Shown here: one piece after another, positions 47,944-55,680 of the stretch
Layout: every line of letters starts with the position of its first letter
Numbering within the stretch: position 1 is the first letter of the stretch
Assembly: GCA_003153375.1 (NCBI GenBank)
Contig: PLYM01000046.1
Coordinates: 1-64,000, forward strand
Reading direction: 5' to 3'
DNA: 64,000 nucleotides
DNA from: Planctomycetaceae bacterium
Lineage (GTDB): Bacteria > Planctomycetota > Planctomycetia > Pirellulales > PALSA-1355
The notes under the pieces: generated by a model
Seen by the model: only the letters and a program-made list of their open reading frames with translations
The model's database searches: none
What the model was told of the DNA's origin: nothing
Translations under genes and position numbers: made by a program

Positions 47944-50229
47944 ATGTCCGGCTCGTCGGGTAATCTGGCCGAGATCGATGCCTCGCTCATCTGGCAGCAA
48001 CTTTCAGAGCGGATCGACGGATTCATCGAAGCCTGGCAGTCGGGCGAACCGCCGCAACTGGCCGATTTCTTGCCACCCGCTCCGCCGGCCCTGCGACGCA
48101 TGACGCTGGTCGAGGCGATCAAGGTCGATCTCGAATATCGCTGGCAACCGGGCGGCACGCCCAAGCTGATCGAACAGTATGTCGCCGAGTTTCCCGAGTT
48201 GGCCGCCGAGGCGGGCGTGCCCTGCGACATCATCTACGAGGAATATCACATCCGCAAACAGCAGGGCGAAGCGGTCAAGATCGGCGAGTACTGCGATCGC
48301 TTTCCCGCGCACGTCGAAGAGCTGCGGCGACTGTTCCGTCTCGAGTCGCCCGAACAAACCACGGCCATGATGCCGGCCGAGCGTCCGCCGGTGTTCGAGG
48401 CCGGCCAGACGGTGGACGATTTCGATCTGCTGGCGGCGCTAGGCAAGGGGGCGTTCGCCACGGTCTTTCTCGCTCGGCAGCGTTCGATGCAGCGGCTCGT
48501 GGCGCTCAAGATCTCACGCGATCGGGGCTTCGAGCCGCAAACGCTCGCCCAGCTCGATCATCCGCACATCGTGCGCGTGTTCGATCAGCGGCAAATGCCC
48601 GAGTTCAAGCTGCGGCTGCTCTACATGCAGTACATCGCCGGCGGTACGCTACAAAGCGTGGTCGAATACGCTCGCGAGGTGCCCCCTGCGCTGCGATCTG
48701 GCGCAACGTTCCTCGAGGCCATCGACAAGGCGCTCGAGCGTCGCGGAGAGCAGCCCCCCAGCGATTCGATGGCCCGCTATCGGCTGCAACGGTCCACCTG
48801 GCCCCAGGTCGTCTGCTGGCTGGGCGGTCGGCTGGCCGCGGCACTGGCCTATGCCCATCAGCGCGGCGTGCTGCATCGCGACGTCAAGCCGGCCAACGTG
48901 CTGGTGGGCGCCGATGGCCATCCCAAGGTGGCAGATTTCAACATCAGTTTTTCCAAGCTCGACGGCGCCACGCCAGCGGCCTATTTTGGCGGCAGCCTGG
49001 CCTACATGTCGCCCGAACAGCTCGAAGCCTGCGACCCCGCGCATTCGCGCCAGCCCGACGAACTCGACGGCCGCAGCGACGTCTACTCCTTGGGCGTGAT
49101 GCTCTGGGAATTGCTGACGCTCAAACGGCCCTTCGACGACAGCGCGCTGGCCGAAACCTGGTCCTCGGCTCTGTCGCGAATGACGAACTTGCGCCGCGCC
49201 GGCATTGGGCCCGAAGCGCGCGGCACGCTGCCGGCCGATTGCCCGCGATCGGTCAGCACGGCGCTACTCAAGTGCCTGGAGCCCGACGTCGACAAACGCT
49301 ACGCCTCGGCCGGCGAGTTGGCCCGGCAGCTCGACCTGTGCCTGCAACCGCGGGCCCACGCGCTGTTCGAGGGGGCCGGCGACTGGCGGGCCGTGTTCAA
49401 GCGCCATCCCGTCACGACCACGCTGACCATCGGCTTGCTGCCGAACCTCGTGATGTGCGTGTTGAACATTCTGTTCAACTGGTTCAAAGTCATGCCGCAA
49501 CTCAGCGAGGAACAGCAGCGAGTGTTCTTCGACTTTCAAATCCTCACGGTCAACGGCGTGTCCTACACGATCGGGCTGGGATACATTTGCTATACCCGCA
49601 TGCCCATGTTTCGCACCTTGGCGCGTCTGGCCCGGGGAGAGAAGGTCGAGCCGCCTTCCGACGAGATGCTGCGTCGCTGCTTGAAGATGGGCCAGGCCAC
49701 GGGTGTCGTGACGGCGGCGCTGTGGACCATCGTGGGCATTATCATTCCGTTCTGGCTGGCGTTTGCCGACCCGGCGAACCCGGTGCCCCAGAGCATTTTC
49801 ACGGCCTTCATCCTATCGCTCTTTCTCTGTGGCATGATCGCGGCCACGCAAAGTCATCACCTGGTGACTTACTTGTGCGTCCACTATTGCTGCCCCTGGT
49901 TGCTCAAGGCCCGCCCCGTCGATGCGCGCGAAGTGAGTGACCTGGCTGCTTTGGCGCAACGCGGCCGCCTCATTCTGGCGCTGACGTTTTCCGTTCCCTT
50001 CGTGGCGCTGTTCGCCGTACTGCTGCTCTCGGCCTTTGGCATGCTGAGCGACAGCGACGACCGGGTTGCGCTGGGAGCCTTGTGCGGGGTCGGCATGGTG
50101 GGCTGTGCGCTGGCCTATGTTCTCGATCTCGCGACCCGGGCCGATCTGACGGCCTTTGCCGGGGCCATGAATCCCGACGGCGAGGCGCTGACCGACACGC
50201 GCGATTCGTTTCTCACGGGGTCGCGCTGA
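47944..50229 (+). CDS. Membrane Ser/Thr protein kinase with DFN in place of DFG
   Basis: 761 aa; LGKGAFATVFLARQ, HRDVKPANVLV, VADFNISFSK, YMSPEQ; four or more C-terminal TM segments; downstream of the ECF sigma gene. Confidence 0.92.
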   Translation: MSGSSGNLAEIDASLIWQQLSERIDGFIEAWQSGEPPQLADFLPPAPPALRRMTLVEAIKVDLEYRWQPGGTPKLIEQYVAEFPELAAEAGVPCDIIYEEYHIRKQQGEAVKIGEYCDRFPAHVEELRRLFRLESPEQTTAMMPAERPPVFEAGQTVDDFDLLAALGKGAFATVFLARQRSMQRLVALKISRDRGFEPQTLAQLDHPHIVRVFDQRQMPEFKLRLLYMQYIAGGTLQSVVEYAREVPPALRSGATFLEAIDKALERRGEQPPSDSMARYRLQRSTWPQVVCWLGGRLAAALAYAHQRGVLHRDVKPANVLVGADGHPKVADFNISFSKLDGATPAAYFGGSLAYMSPEQLEACDPAHSRQPDELDGRSDVYSLGVMLWELLTLKRPFDDSALAETWSSALSRMTNLRRAGIGPEARGTLPADCPRSVSTALLKCLEPDVDKRYASAGELARQLDLCLQPRAHALFEGAGDWRAVFKRHPVTTTLTIGLLPNLVMCVLNILFNWFKVMPQLSEEQQRVFFDFQILTVNGVSYTIGLGYICYTRMPMFRTLARLARGEKVEPPSDEMLRRCLKMGQATGVVTAALWTIVGIIIPFWLAFADPANPVPQSIFTAFILSLFLCGMIAATQSHHLVTYLCVHYCCPWLLKARPVDAREVSDLAALAQRGRLILALTFSVPFVALFAVLLLSAFGMLSDSDDRVALGALCGVGMVGCALAYVLDLATRADLTAFAGAMNPDGEALTDTRDSFLTGSR

Positions 50230-50241
50230 GCCGTTCGTGTC

Positions 50242-50430
50242 TTAGCGCTCCGACTTTCGGCGACGCAGGTTGAACTGGTCGGCCAGCGTCGTGGGCTCCT
50301 GGCGGTCCGACTCGCTGCCGTGCAGTTCGGTCGAGGGGTTGAGCGGGGCATGCGAACGACGGGTCGAACGCAGGGCACCGTTGTGGATCGTGGCGAGAAG
50401 CTGAGGGTCAGCATTGTAGAAGCGATTCAT
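50242..50430 (-). CDS. Hypothetical small protein (62 aa)
   Basis: MNRFYNADPQLLATIHNGALRSTRRSHAPLNPSTELHGSESDRQEPTTLADQFNLRRRKSER; AAGGGG before ATG; promoter-like motif C upstream. Confidence 0.6.
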   Translation of the reverse strand: MNRFYNADPQLLATIHNGALRSTRRSHAPLNPSTELHGSESDRQEPTTLADQFNLRRRKSER

Positions 50431-50494
50431 GGCGATGCCCCTTACGTGAGAAGTTTTCGACGGGCGGCACACCCCTTGTGGCCTCCCTACACTT

Positions 50495-50522
50495 CCCAGC
50501 GTGCGAACCGGCGATTTGTTAC
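50495..50522 (-). promoter_or_regulatory. Candidate ECF-type promoter C (62-aa ORF)
   Basis: Minus strand: TGTAACAAATCGCCGGTTCGCACGCTGGG, 65 nt upstream of ATG. Confidence 0.65.
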
Positions 50523-50706
50523 AAGCCGCCGGCAACTTTTCGCGACGCGGTCTGGCGTGCTTCCGTGCGCAAGAAACTGGCGTGCTTCAGGGCGCAAGAA
50601 AGAAGCCAACGGCCGGTGAACCGTCGACGGTTTACCGGCCGCTGAGCTTTTGGGTGGTGCGATGCTTCCTGCGGATCCGTCGTTCCTCCTTTCTTGCTTG
50701 GGGGGC

Positions 50707-51423
50707 CTACTCTTGCGTTGCTTCCAGGTCGCTCGTTGGGATCGAGGCAATCACCGCTGCCGGGTCCGTCGCGTCGCCCATTTCGACCGCTTGCGTCGCT
50801 TCGGTCACCGGGCTCGTGGCATCGTCGCAACCGTAGCCATAGCTCGAGCCGTAACCGTAAGGCGAGCCGAAGCTACAACCATAACCGTAGCCGAACGGCG
50901 AGCCGTAGCAGCCATAACCGCCCCAGGGAAAGCAGCCGAACCCGCAACCCCAGAACGGATTGCACCCGGGGTGCGACTTGCTGCCCATCGACGAAGTCGA
51001 TAGAGACTGCTTCGACGTCGACAGGGACTGTTTGCTGTGCGCCAGGTCGTGAATGCTCTTGTTCAGCGAGCTCTGGCTCGACTTCGTCGTGCTGACCTCC
51101 TTCGCCAGGTCTTTTTGCATGGCCTGCTTGCCGCTCACCGTCTTGGTCGTGACATTCTTGCCCGTCAGCTTGTGGATCGAGCCGTTGTTCGTCGTGACGT
51201 GGCTGGTCGCCACCTTCTGGGACAGGCTGCTATTGGATTGAAACGTGCTGGATTTGAATTGGCTCGACTGGACGGGGCTGCTGTGCGACATGCCGCTCGT
51301 CGTGCTGCTGCCGGAGTGGCCGCCGCCGTGACCCGCCAGAGCCGTGGAACCCACCGAAACGAGGCCCGTCGCGGCCAGAATCGCCAAAGTCTTCGCCACG
51401 CGGTTGATTCGTTGAGTCGTCAT
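50707..51423 (-). CDS. Secreted Ser-rich / Gly-Tyr-Cys-rich protein
   Basis: 238 aa; signal peptide; GHGGGHSGSSTTSG, Ser/Lys/Gln-rich middle, GCYGSPFGYGYGCSFGSPYGYGSSYGYGC. Confidence 0.85.
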   Translation of the reverse strand: MTTQRINRVAKTLAILAATGLVSVGSTALAGHGGGHSGSSTTSGMSHSSPVQSSQFKSSTFQSNSSLSQKVATSHVTTNNGSIHKLTGKNVTTKTVSGKQAMQKDLAKEVSTTKSSQSSLNKSIHDLAHSKQSLSTSKQSLSTSSMGSKSHPGCNPFWGCGFGCFPWGGYGCYGSPFGYGYGCSFGSPYGYGSSYGYGCDDATSPVTEATQAVEMGDATDPAAVIASIPTSDLEATQE

Positions 51424-51485
51424 CGCAGCACCTTCTTCTTGCTCGAACTATTGTTTTGGCCAGGCGACTTGCTTGGCTCTACCAT

Positions 51486-51515
51486 CCCCAGCGGAAGGCC
51501 GTGGGATTTGTTACA
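51486..51515 (-). promoter_or_regulatory. Candidate ECF-type promoter A (Gly/Tyr protein 1)
   Basis: Minus strand: TGTAACAAATCCCACGGCCTTCCGCTGGG, 63 nt upstream of ATG 51423. Confidence 0.7.
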
Positions 51516-51600
51516 CGATCCGGCAAAAAGAATCTGTGGGCCGCTCGCAGCCTCGGCATAAGCACTCCTTAAGTAATTGAAGATTAAGGACTTAAACAAT

Positions 51601-51638
51601 ACGGCCGGAAACCCGTTTGGGGGCAGGCTTCCGGCCGT
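51601..51638 (-). terminator. Hairpin downstream of the 51755-52312 gene, possible terminator
   Basis: Perfect 10-bp ACGGCCGGAA ... TTCCGGCCGT stem; no strong U tract. Confidence 0.5.
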
Positions 51639-51754
51639 TTGGGGTCAGGAAGTCCCAAGGGTTGTCAGTCCTCGGGATCGCTCTTTCCCAGCTACGGATA
51701 TTCAATCCATGGAGCCTGGCGAAGTTGCCTGACGCGTTGTTGTCGACCTAGCGA

Positions 51755-52312
51755 TCAAATCTTGGAGTGGGACCCCATGTGCATGCTTCCCATTCCCGAC
51801 CTCATCATCGAATGCCCAAACGAGTGGGGATGCGAATACCAGCTGCCCGCCACTTGCGGATAGCTATAGGCACAGGCGTAACGAGGATAGCAGGAGCTGT
51901 AGCAGGGCGAGCAGCCGTACGAATACGGATAGCCGTAGCCGGAATAGCTGCTCAGGCCGCAACCATAGCTGCCATAGCCGCTCCCGTAACCGCCGTAGCC
52001 ATAGCCGTAGCCGTAGCCGAAGTACGGATAAAACGAGGCATACGGATACCAGCTATTCCACCCATGGTGCTTCCAATTCTGCGATTTCATGAACTGCTTG
52101 TGGCTCGCCATCTTGAAGCTCGAGCTCTTCATCTTGGGGCTGCTGTGCATTTTGAAGCTGCTCTTGCTGTGCATGCCGGAGCTGCTGTGCATGCCCTTGC
52201 TGCCACCCGAACCGCCGTGACTCGCGAACGCCGACGAGCCGGCCATCACGGATCCGACGACTGCCAACACGGCCACCGACCGGGCCACGAACGTTGTTTT
52301 CTTTGCAAACAT
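51755..52312 (-). CDS. Secreted His/Ser/Met/Lys-rich and Gly-Tyr-rich protein (paralog-like)
   Basis: MFAKKTTFVARSVAVLAVVGSVMAGSSAFASHGGSGGSKGMHSSSGMHSKSS...YFGYGYGYGYGGYGSGYGSYGCG. Confidence 0.82.
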   Translation of the reverse strand: MFAKKTTFVARSVAVLAVVGSVMAGSSAFASHGGSGGSKGMHSSSGMHSKSSFKMHSSPKMKSSSFKMASHKQFMKSQNWKHHGWNSWYPYASFYPYFGYGYGYGYGGYGSGYGSYGCGLSSYSGYGYPYSYGCSPCYSSCYPRYACAYSYPQVAGSWYSHPHSFGHSMMRSGMGSMHMGSHSKI

Positions 52313-52383
52313 GACACACCTTCCTTCTCTCAAAGATTCTGGGAACTGTTTTTTTGGCCGTGCAAGTGCAGGGCTCTAAAGGT

Positions 52384-52412
52384 CCCAGCGCAAGGCTCCC
52401 GCAATTGTTACG
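52384..52412 (-). promoter_or_regulatory. Candidate ECF-type promoter B (Gly/Tyr protein 2)
   Basis: Minus strand: CGTAACAATTGCGGGAGCCTTGCGCTGGG, 72 nt upstream of ATG 52312. Confidence 0.65.
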
Positions 52413-52530
52413 GGGCGCTGCGCGAAATCTTCAGACTAACGCAGGAAGGCAGAGTGCCAGCTGCCGCGGGCAGGCGGCAAGGGAAGGATCGCGAGAGCCA
52501 TCGCCGAGAGAGCGAGGCCGAGCAGGCGGC

Positions 52531-53607
52531 CTAGACCGCCGGGCGCGATTCCTTGAGCGGCCGGAAATTGACGCCGGCCACGATCTTGCGGCCCAGCACT
52601 TGGTCGCAGGCCGACGTGACGTCGGCGATCGTGATGGCCGCCATCGATTCGGGTCCCGCCGTGCGGCGGCTGCGGCTGGTGCCTTCCAAGCGCATGCGCT
52701 GCACGGTCGCGTTGCCCGCCCCATACGGCCCGTTGCGCTCCTCGGGCATCGGTCCGAACAGCCCGACGCAGGGCGTGCCCACGGCCGCCGCCACGTGCAG
52801 CGGTCCGCTGTCGGAACTGACGAAGATCGTTGCGCGGCGCGCGACCGCGGCCAGTTCGGTCAGGCTTGTCTGCGGCGCCAGCACGGCGCAGCCGGCCGAT
52901 TCGCTCACGATCTGCTCGGCCCACGCCCGCTCTTGCGCGCCGGCCCAAACGACCAACGTGCGCAGCGATCGTTGCTGGCCCAGGTAACGAGCCACGCCGG
53001 CATAGCGATCGGCCGGCCATAACTTCGACGGCCAACCGGCGCCCGGATTGATCATTGCAAACCGCTCGGGCAGCCGGGCAGCCTCGAGCAGCTTGATGGC
53101 CACCAGCCGATCGACCGCCGAATCCTCCAGGTCGAAACGCACCGAGGACACGTTGACGCCCAAGGGAGCCAGCAATTCAAGATTCCGTTCGACGATGTGC
53201 GATCGCCTGGGCACGACCCACTCGTTGTTCAGCCAGGTGCTGATTTCGCGTCCGTCGCGACCACCCAGACCGATGCGCCGCCGCGCGCCGGATAGCCAGG
53301 CCGCGATCGCGCTTTTGCTCAATCCCTGCGCGTCGATGGTGACGTCGAATTCGAGCGCCCGCAATTTGTGCCGCAGGTCGAGCACCGTGCGTGGAGATCG
53401 CAGCCAGCGGCGCGGCAAGACGATCAACTCGTCGAGCGCGCGATGCGATCGCAGCAGGTCGGCCGTGCGGCCTTCCACGGCCCAAGCCAGGAACGCCTGC
53501 GGCAGCGCGTCGCGCAAGGCATTGATCATCGGCAACGCGTGCATCACGTCGCCAATCGCGCTCAGTCGTACGATCAGAATGCGGGCCGTGGGCTCGACAC
53601 TTGGCAT
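52531..53607 (-). CDS. Glycosyltransferase family 9 (heptosyltransferase-like)
   Basis: ILIVRLSAIGDVMHALPMINALRDALP; INPGAGWPSKLWP; SSDSGPLHVAAAVGTPCVGLFGP; internal ATG 53607 after repeat-derived N-terminus. Confidence 0.9.
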   Translation of the reverse strand: MPSVEPTARILIVRLSAIGDVMHALPMINALRDALPQAFLAWAVEGRTADLLRSHRALDELIVLPRRWLRSPRTVLDLRHKLRALEFDVTIDAQGLSKSAIAAWLSGARRRIGLGGRDGREISTWLNNEWVVPRRSHIVERNLELLAPLGVNVSSVRFDLEDSAVDRLVAIKLLEAARLPERFAMINPGAGWPSKLWPADRYAGVARYLGQQRSLRTLVVWAGAQERAWAEQIVSESAGCAVLAPQTSLTELAAVARRATIFVSSDSGPLHVAAAVGTPCVGLFGPMPEERNGPYGAGNATVQRMRLEGTSRSRRTAGPESMAAITIADVTSACDQVLGRKIVAGVNFRPLKESRPAV

Positions 53608-53731
53608 CGGCAAAAGACTCCCAGCTTCGGGATGTTGGGATTTCGCACCCTGGGGGCGGCAGGAAAGGGCGAATCTTATCCGCAACGGCAATATCCGCCC
53701 AATAGCGGTTCCAGCTCTACAGGTCCTCTTC

Positions 53732-53812
53732 GGGTGCCACTGCTGGCTTGTCCAGCAGTGCCTTTGAACCACGTGGGACTTCGCACTGCTGGACAAGCCA
53801 GCAGTGGCACCC
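53732..53812. repeat. Dispersed double-hairpin palindromic repeat, family A, copy 3
   Basis: GGGTGCCACTGCTGGCTTGTCCAGCAGTG-23 nt-CACTGCTGGACAAGCCAGCAGTGGCACCC. Confidence 0.93.
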
Positions 53813-53877
53813 AGAACAAGGCCCGCAAGAATTGTCGGGCTATTCGACATTCAGCCAAAAAGCGGCAAAGGCCGGGC

Positions 53878-54696
53878 TCAAACGCCGCCGGGCGAGGCGT
53901 CGCGCTGCCGCTGGGCCTCATAGAACAAGACGGCCGCCGTGGCCGAGACGTTCAAGCTATCAGCCGTCCCGCGCATCGGCAGTTTGATGGGCGTGACGTT
54001 GGCGGCTTGCCAGGCCGGCCCCAGGCCCCGCGCCTCGCTGCCGAGCACCACCGCCACCTCGCCGCGCAAGTCGACCTCGGTATAAGGTACGGTCGCATCG
54101 AGCCGGGCCACGAAGATGCGACTGCCCCGAGCACGCAGCCACGCCAGCGTCTCGTGGCTGGTAGCCTGGCAAACCTGTTGGGTGAAGATCGTGCCCAGGC
54201 TGGCGCGAACGCAATTTGGATTGTAGAGATCCGTGCCCGGATCGGCCGCCACCACCGCCGCCACGCCGGCCCCGTCGGCGCTGCGCAGCACGGCGCCCAC
54301 GTTGCCAGGCTTCTCGACTCCTTCGAGCACGGCGATCAGCGACTGGGGCGGCACATGCAAGTCGGCCAGTGTTCGCGCCGGCGTCTCGGCGATGGCCAGC
54401 ACCCCTTCCAGACGCTGGCCATAAGCCAGCTTCTCGAACACCTCGGGCGTTGCATCCCAAATCTCGCCCGGCAGCCCGCGCAGGTGCTCGACCAGCTGGC
54501 GGCTTTCCTCGCTGCGGCACAATTCGGCACAGACGAACACCTCGACCAGCGGCACCCGGCCATCCAGGGCCCGGCGCAGCTCGCGCACGCCGTCGATGAA
54601 GAAGCGTCGTTGCTTCGTGCGCTGCCGATGATCGCGCAGCTTGATCGCATCCTTGATGCGCTGATTGTGCAGACTGGTGATGGCGAGTCGCGTCAT
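53878..54696 (-). CDS. TrmH/SpoU family RNA methyltransferase
   Basis: 272 aa; VLEGVEKPGNVGAVLRSADGAGVAAV, VVLGSEARGLGPAW, IKLPMRGTADSLNVSATAAVLFYE. Confidence 0.92.
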   Translation of the reverse strand: MTRLAITSLHNQRIKDAIKLRDHRQRTKQRRFFIDGVRELRRALDGRVPLVEVFVCAELCRSEESRQLVEHLRGLPGEIWDATPEVFEKLAYGQRLEGVLAIAETPARTLADLHVPPQSLIAVLEGVEKPGNVGAVLRSADGAGVAAVVAADPGTDLYNPNCVRASLGTIFTQQVCQATSHETLAWLRARGSRIFVARLDATVPYTEVDLRGEVAVVLGSEARGLGPAWQAANVTPIKLPMRGTADSLNVSATAAVLFYEAQRQRDASPGGV

Positions 54697-55613
54697 GATG
54701 GTCGATGGGTTGGGGGCCCTGCCGCTCTGTGGTCCGATCGTTTCGCCGTGCTGGGTCGCTCGGCATGCCAGCGCACTGTCGCGCCGGCAGGCAATCGCGC
54801 GCCCTCTGCCGAAATCAGCGCCATGTCGCGGCCCGTGATCGTGCCCGCGTCGCGCAAACTGGGCTGCTCAGCCACGACCAGCTTCAACAGCTCGTTGGCA
54901 AAGGCCAAATCGCCCGAGTGGCACGAGATGAGAATGAACTGCCGATTGTCGGCCGTCAATTCCAGGCACAGCCCCAATAGCTCGCCGAGCATCGCATCGA
55001 GCTTCCAAGTCTCGCCGCGTGGCCCATGCCCATAGCCCGGCGGGTCGAGCACGACGGCCTGGTAGCGATGCCCCCGCTTCAACTCCCGACGCACGAACTT
55101 GAGCGCGTCTTCCGTGATCCAACGGACCGGCGCATCGACCAGGCCCGAGGCCGCCGCATTGCGTCGCGCCCAGCCGACCACGTTGGCCGCCGCATCGACG
55201 TGCGTCACTTCGGCCCCGGCCGCCGCGGCAGCCAGCGTGCTGGCGCCTGTGTAGGCGAACAGGTTGAGGATCCGCATTGGCTCGCCCGCCAATTGCACCT
55301 GCTGGGCGATCCACTTCCAGTTTTCCGCCTGCTCCGGAAAGATGCCCAAGTGGCCGAACTCGGTGAGCTTGATCTCAAAGGCTAGCGGCCCGTGGTGCAC
55401 GTACCAGGAGGGCTCGATCTCGCACTGCAGCGACCATCGCCCCGCCCCGCTGTCGCGCTCGAAGCGGGCGTCGGCGGTGGGCCACAGTTCGCGTGCTCGC
55501 GGCACGGTGTCGGCCGCCGCCGGCGCGGGCCGGTCGAGCACATAAGGCCCAAACCGCTCCAGCTTGCGCCCGGCCCCGAAGTCGAGAAGTTGATACTGAT
55601 CGGTCGCGAACAT
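54693..55613 (-). CDS. Class I SAM-dependent (RlmI-like) methyltransferase
   Basis: 306 aa; ILNLFAYTGASTLAAAAAGAEVTHVDAA, VVLDPPGYGHGP; 4-nt overlap with the downstream TrmH gene. Confidence 0.88.
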   Translation of the reverse strand: MFATDQYQLLDFGAGRKLERFGPYVLDRPAPAAADTVPRARELWPTADARFERDSGAGRWSLQCEIEPSWYVHHGPLAFEIKLTEFGHLGIFPEQAENWKWIAQQVQLAGEPMRILNLFAYTGASTLAAAAAGAEVTHVDAAANVVGWARRNAAASGLVDAPVRWITEDALKFVRRELKRGHRYQAVVLDPPGYGHGPRGETWKLDAMLGELLGLCLELTADNRQFILISCHSGDLAFANELLKLVVAEQPSLRDAGTITGRDMALISAEGARLPAGATVRWHAERPSTAKRSDHRAAGPPTHRPS

Positions 55614-55680
55614 AGTTTCCCGCGAAATGATACCGCGTCAGCGGGCGATTGACCGAGCGGCCCGCGGCAACGGGCCGACG

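Noticed and set aside
53368-55035. 555-aa plus-strand ORF
   Set aside because: Runs antisense through GT9, repeat A and the TrmH gene; not a real gene.
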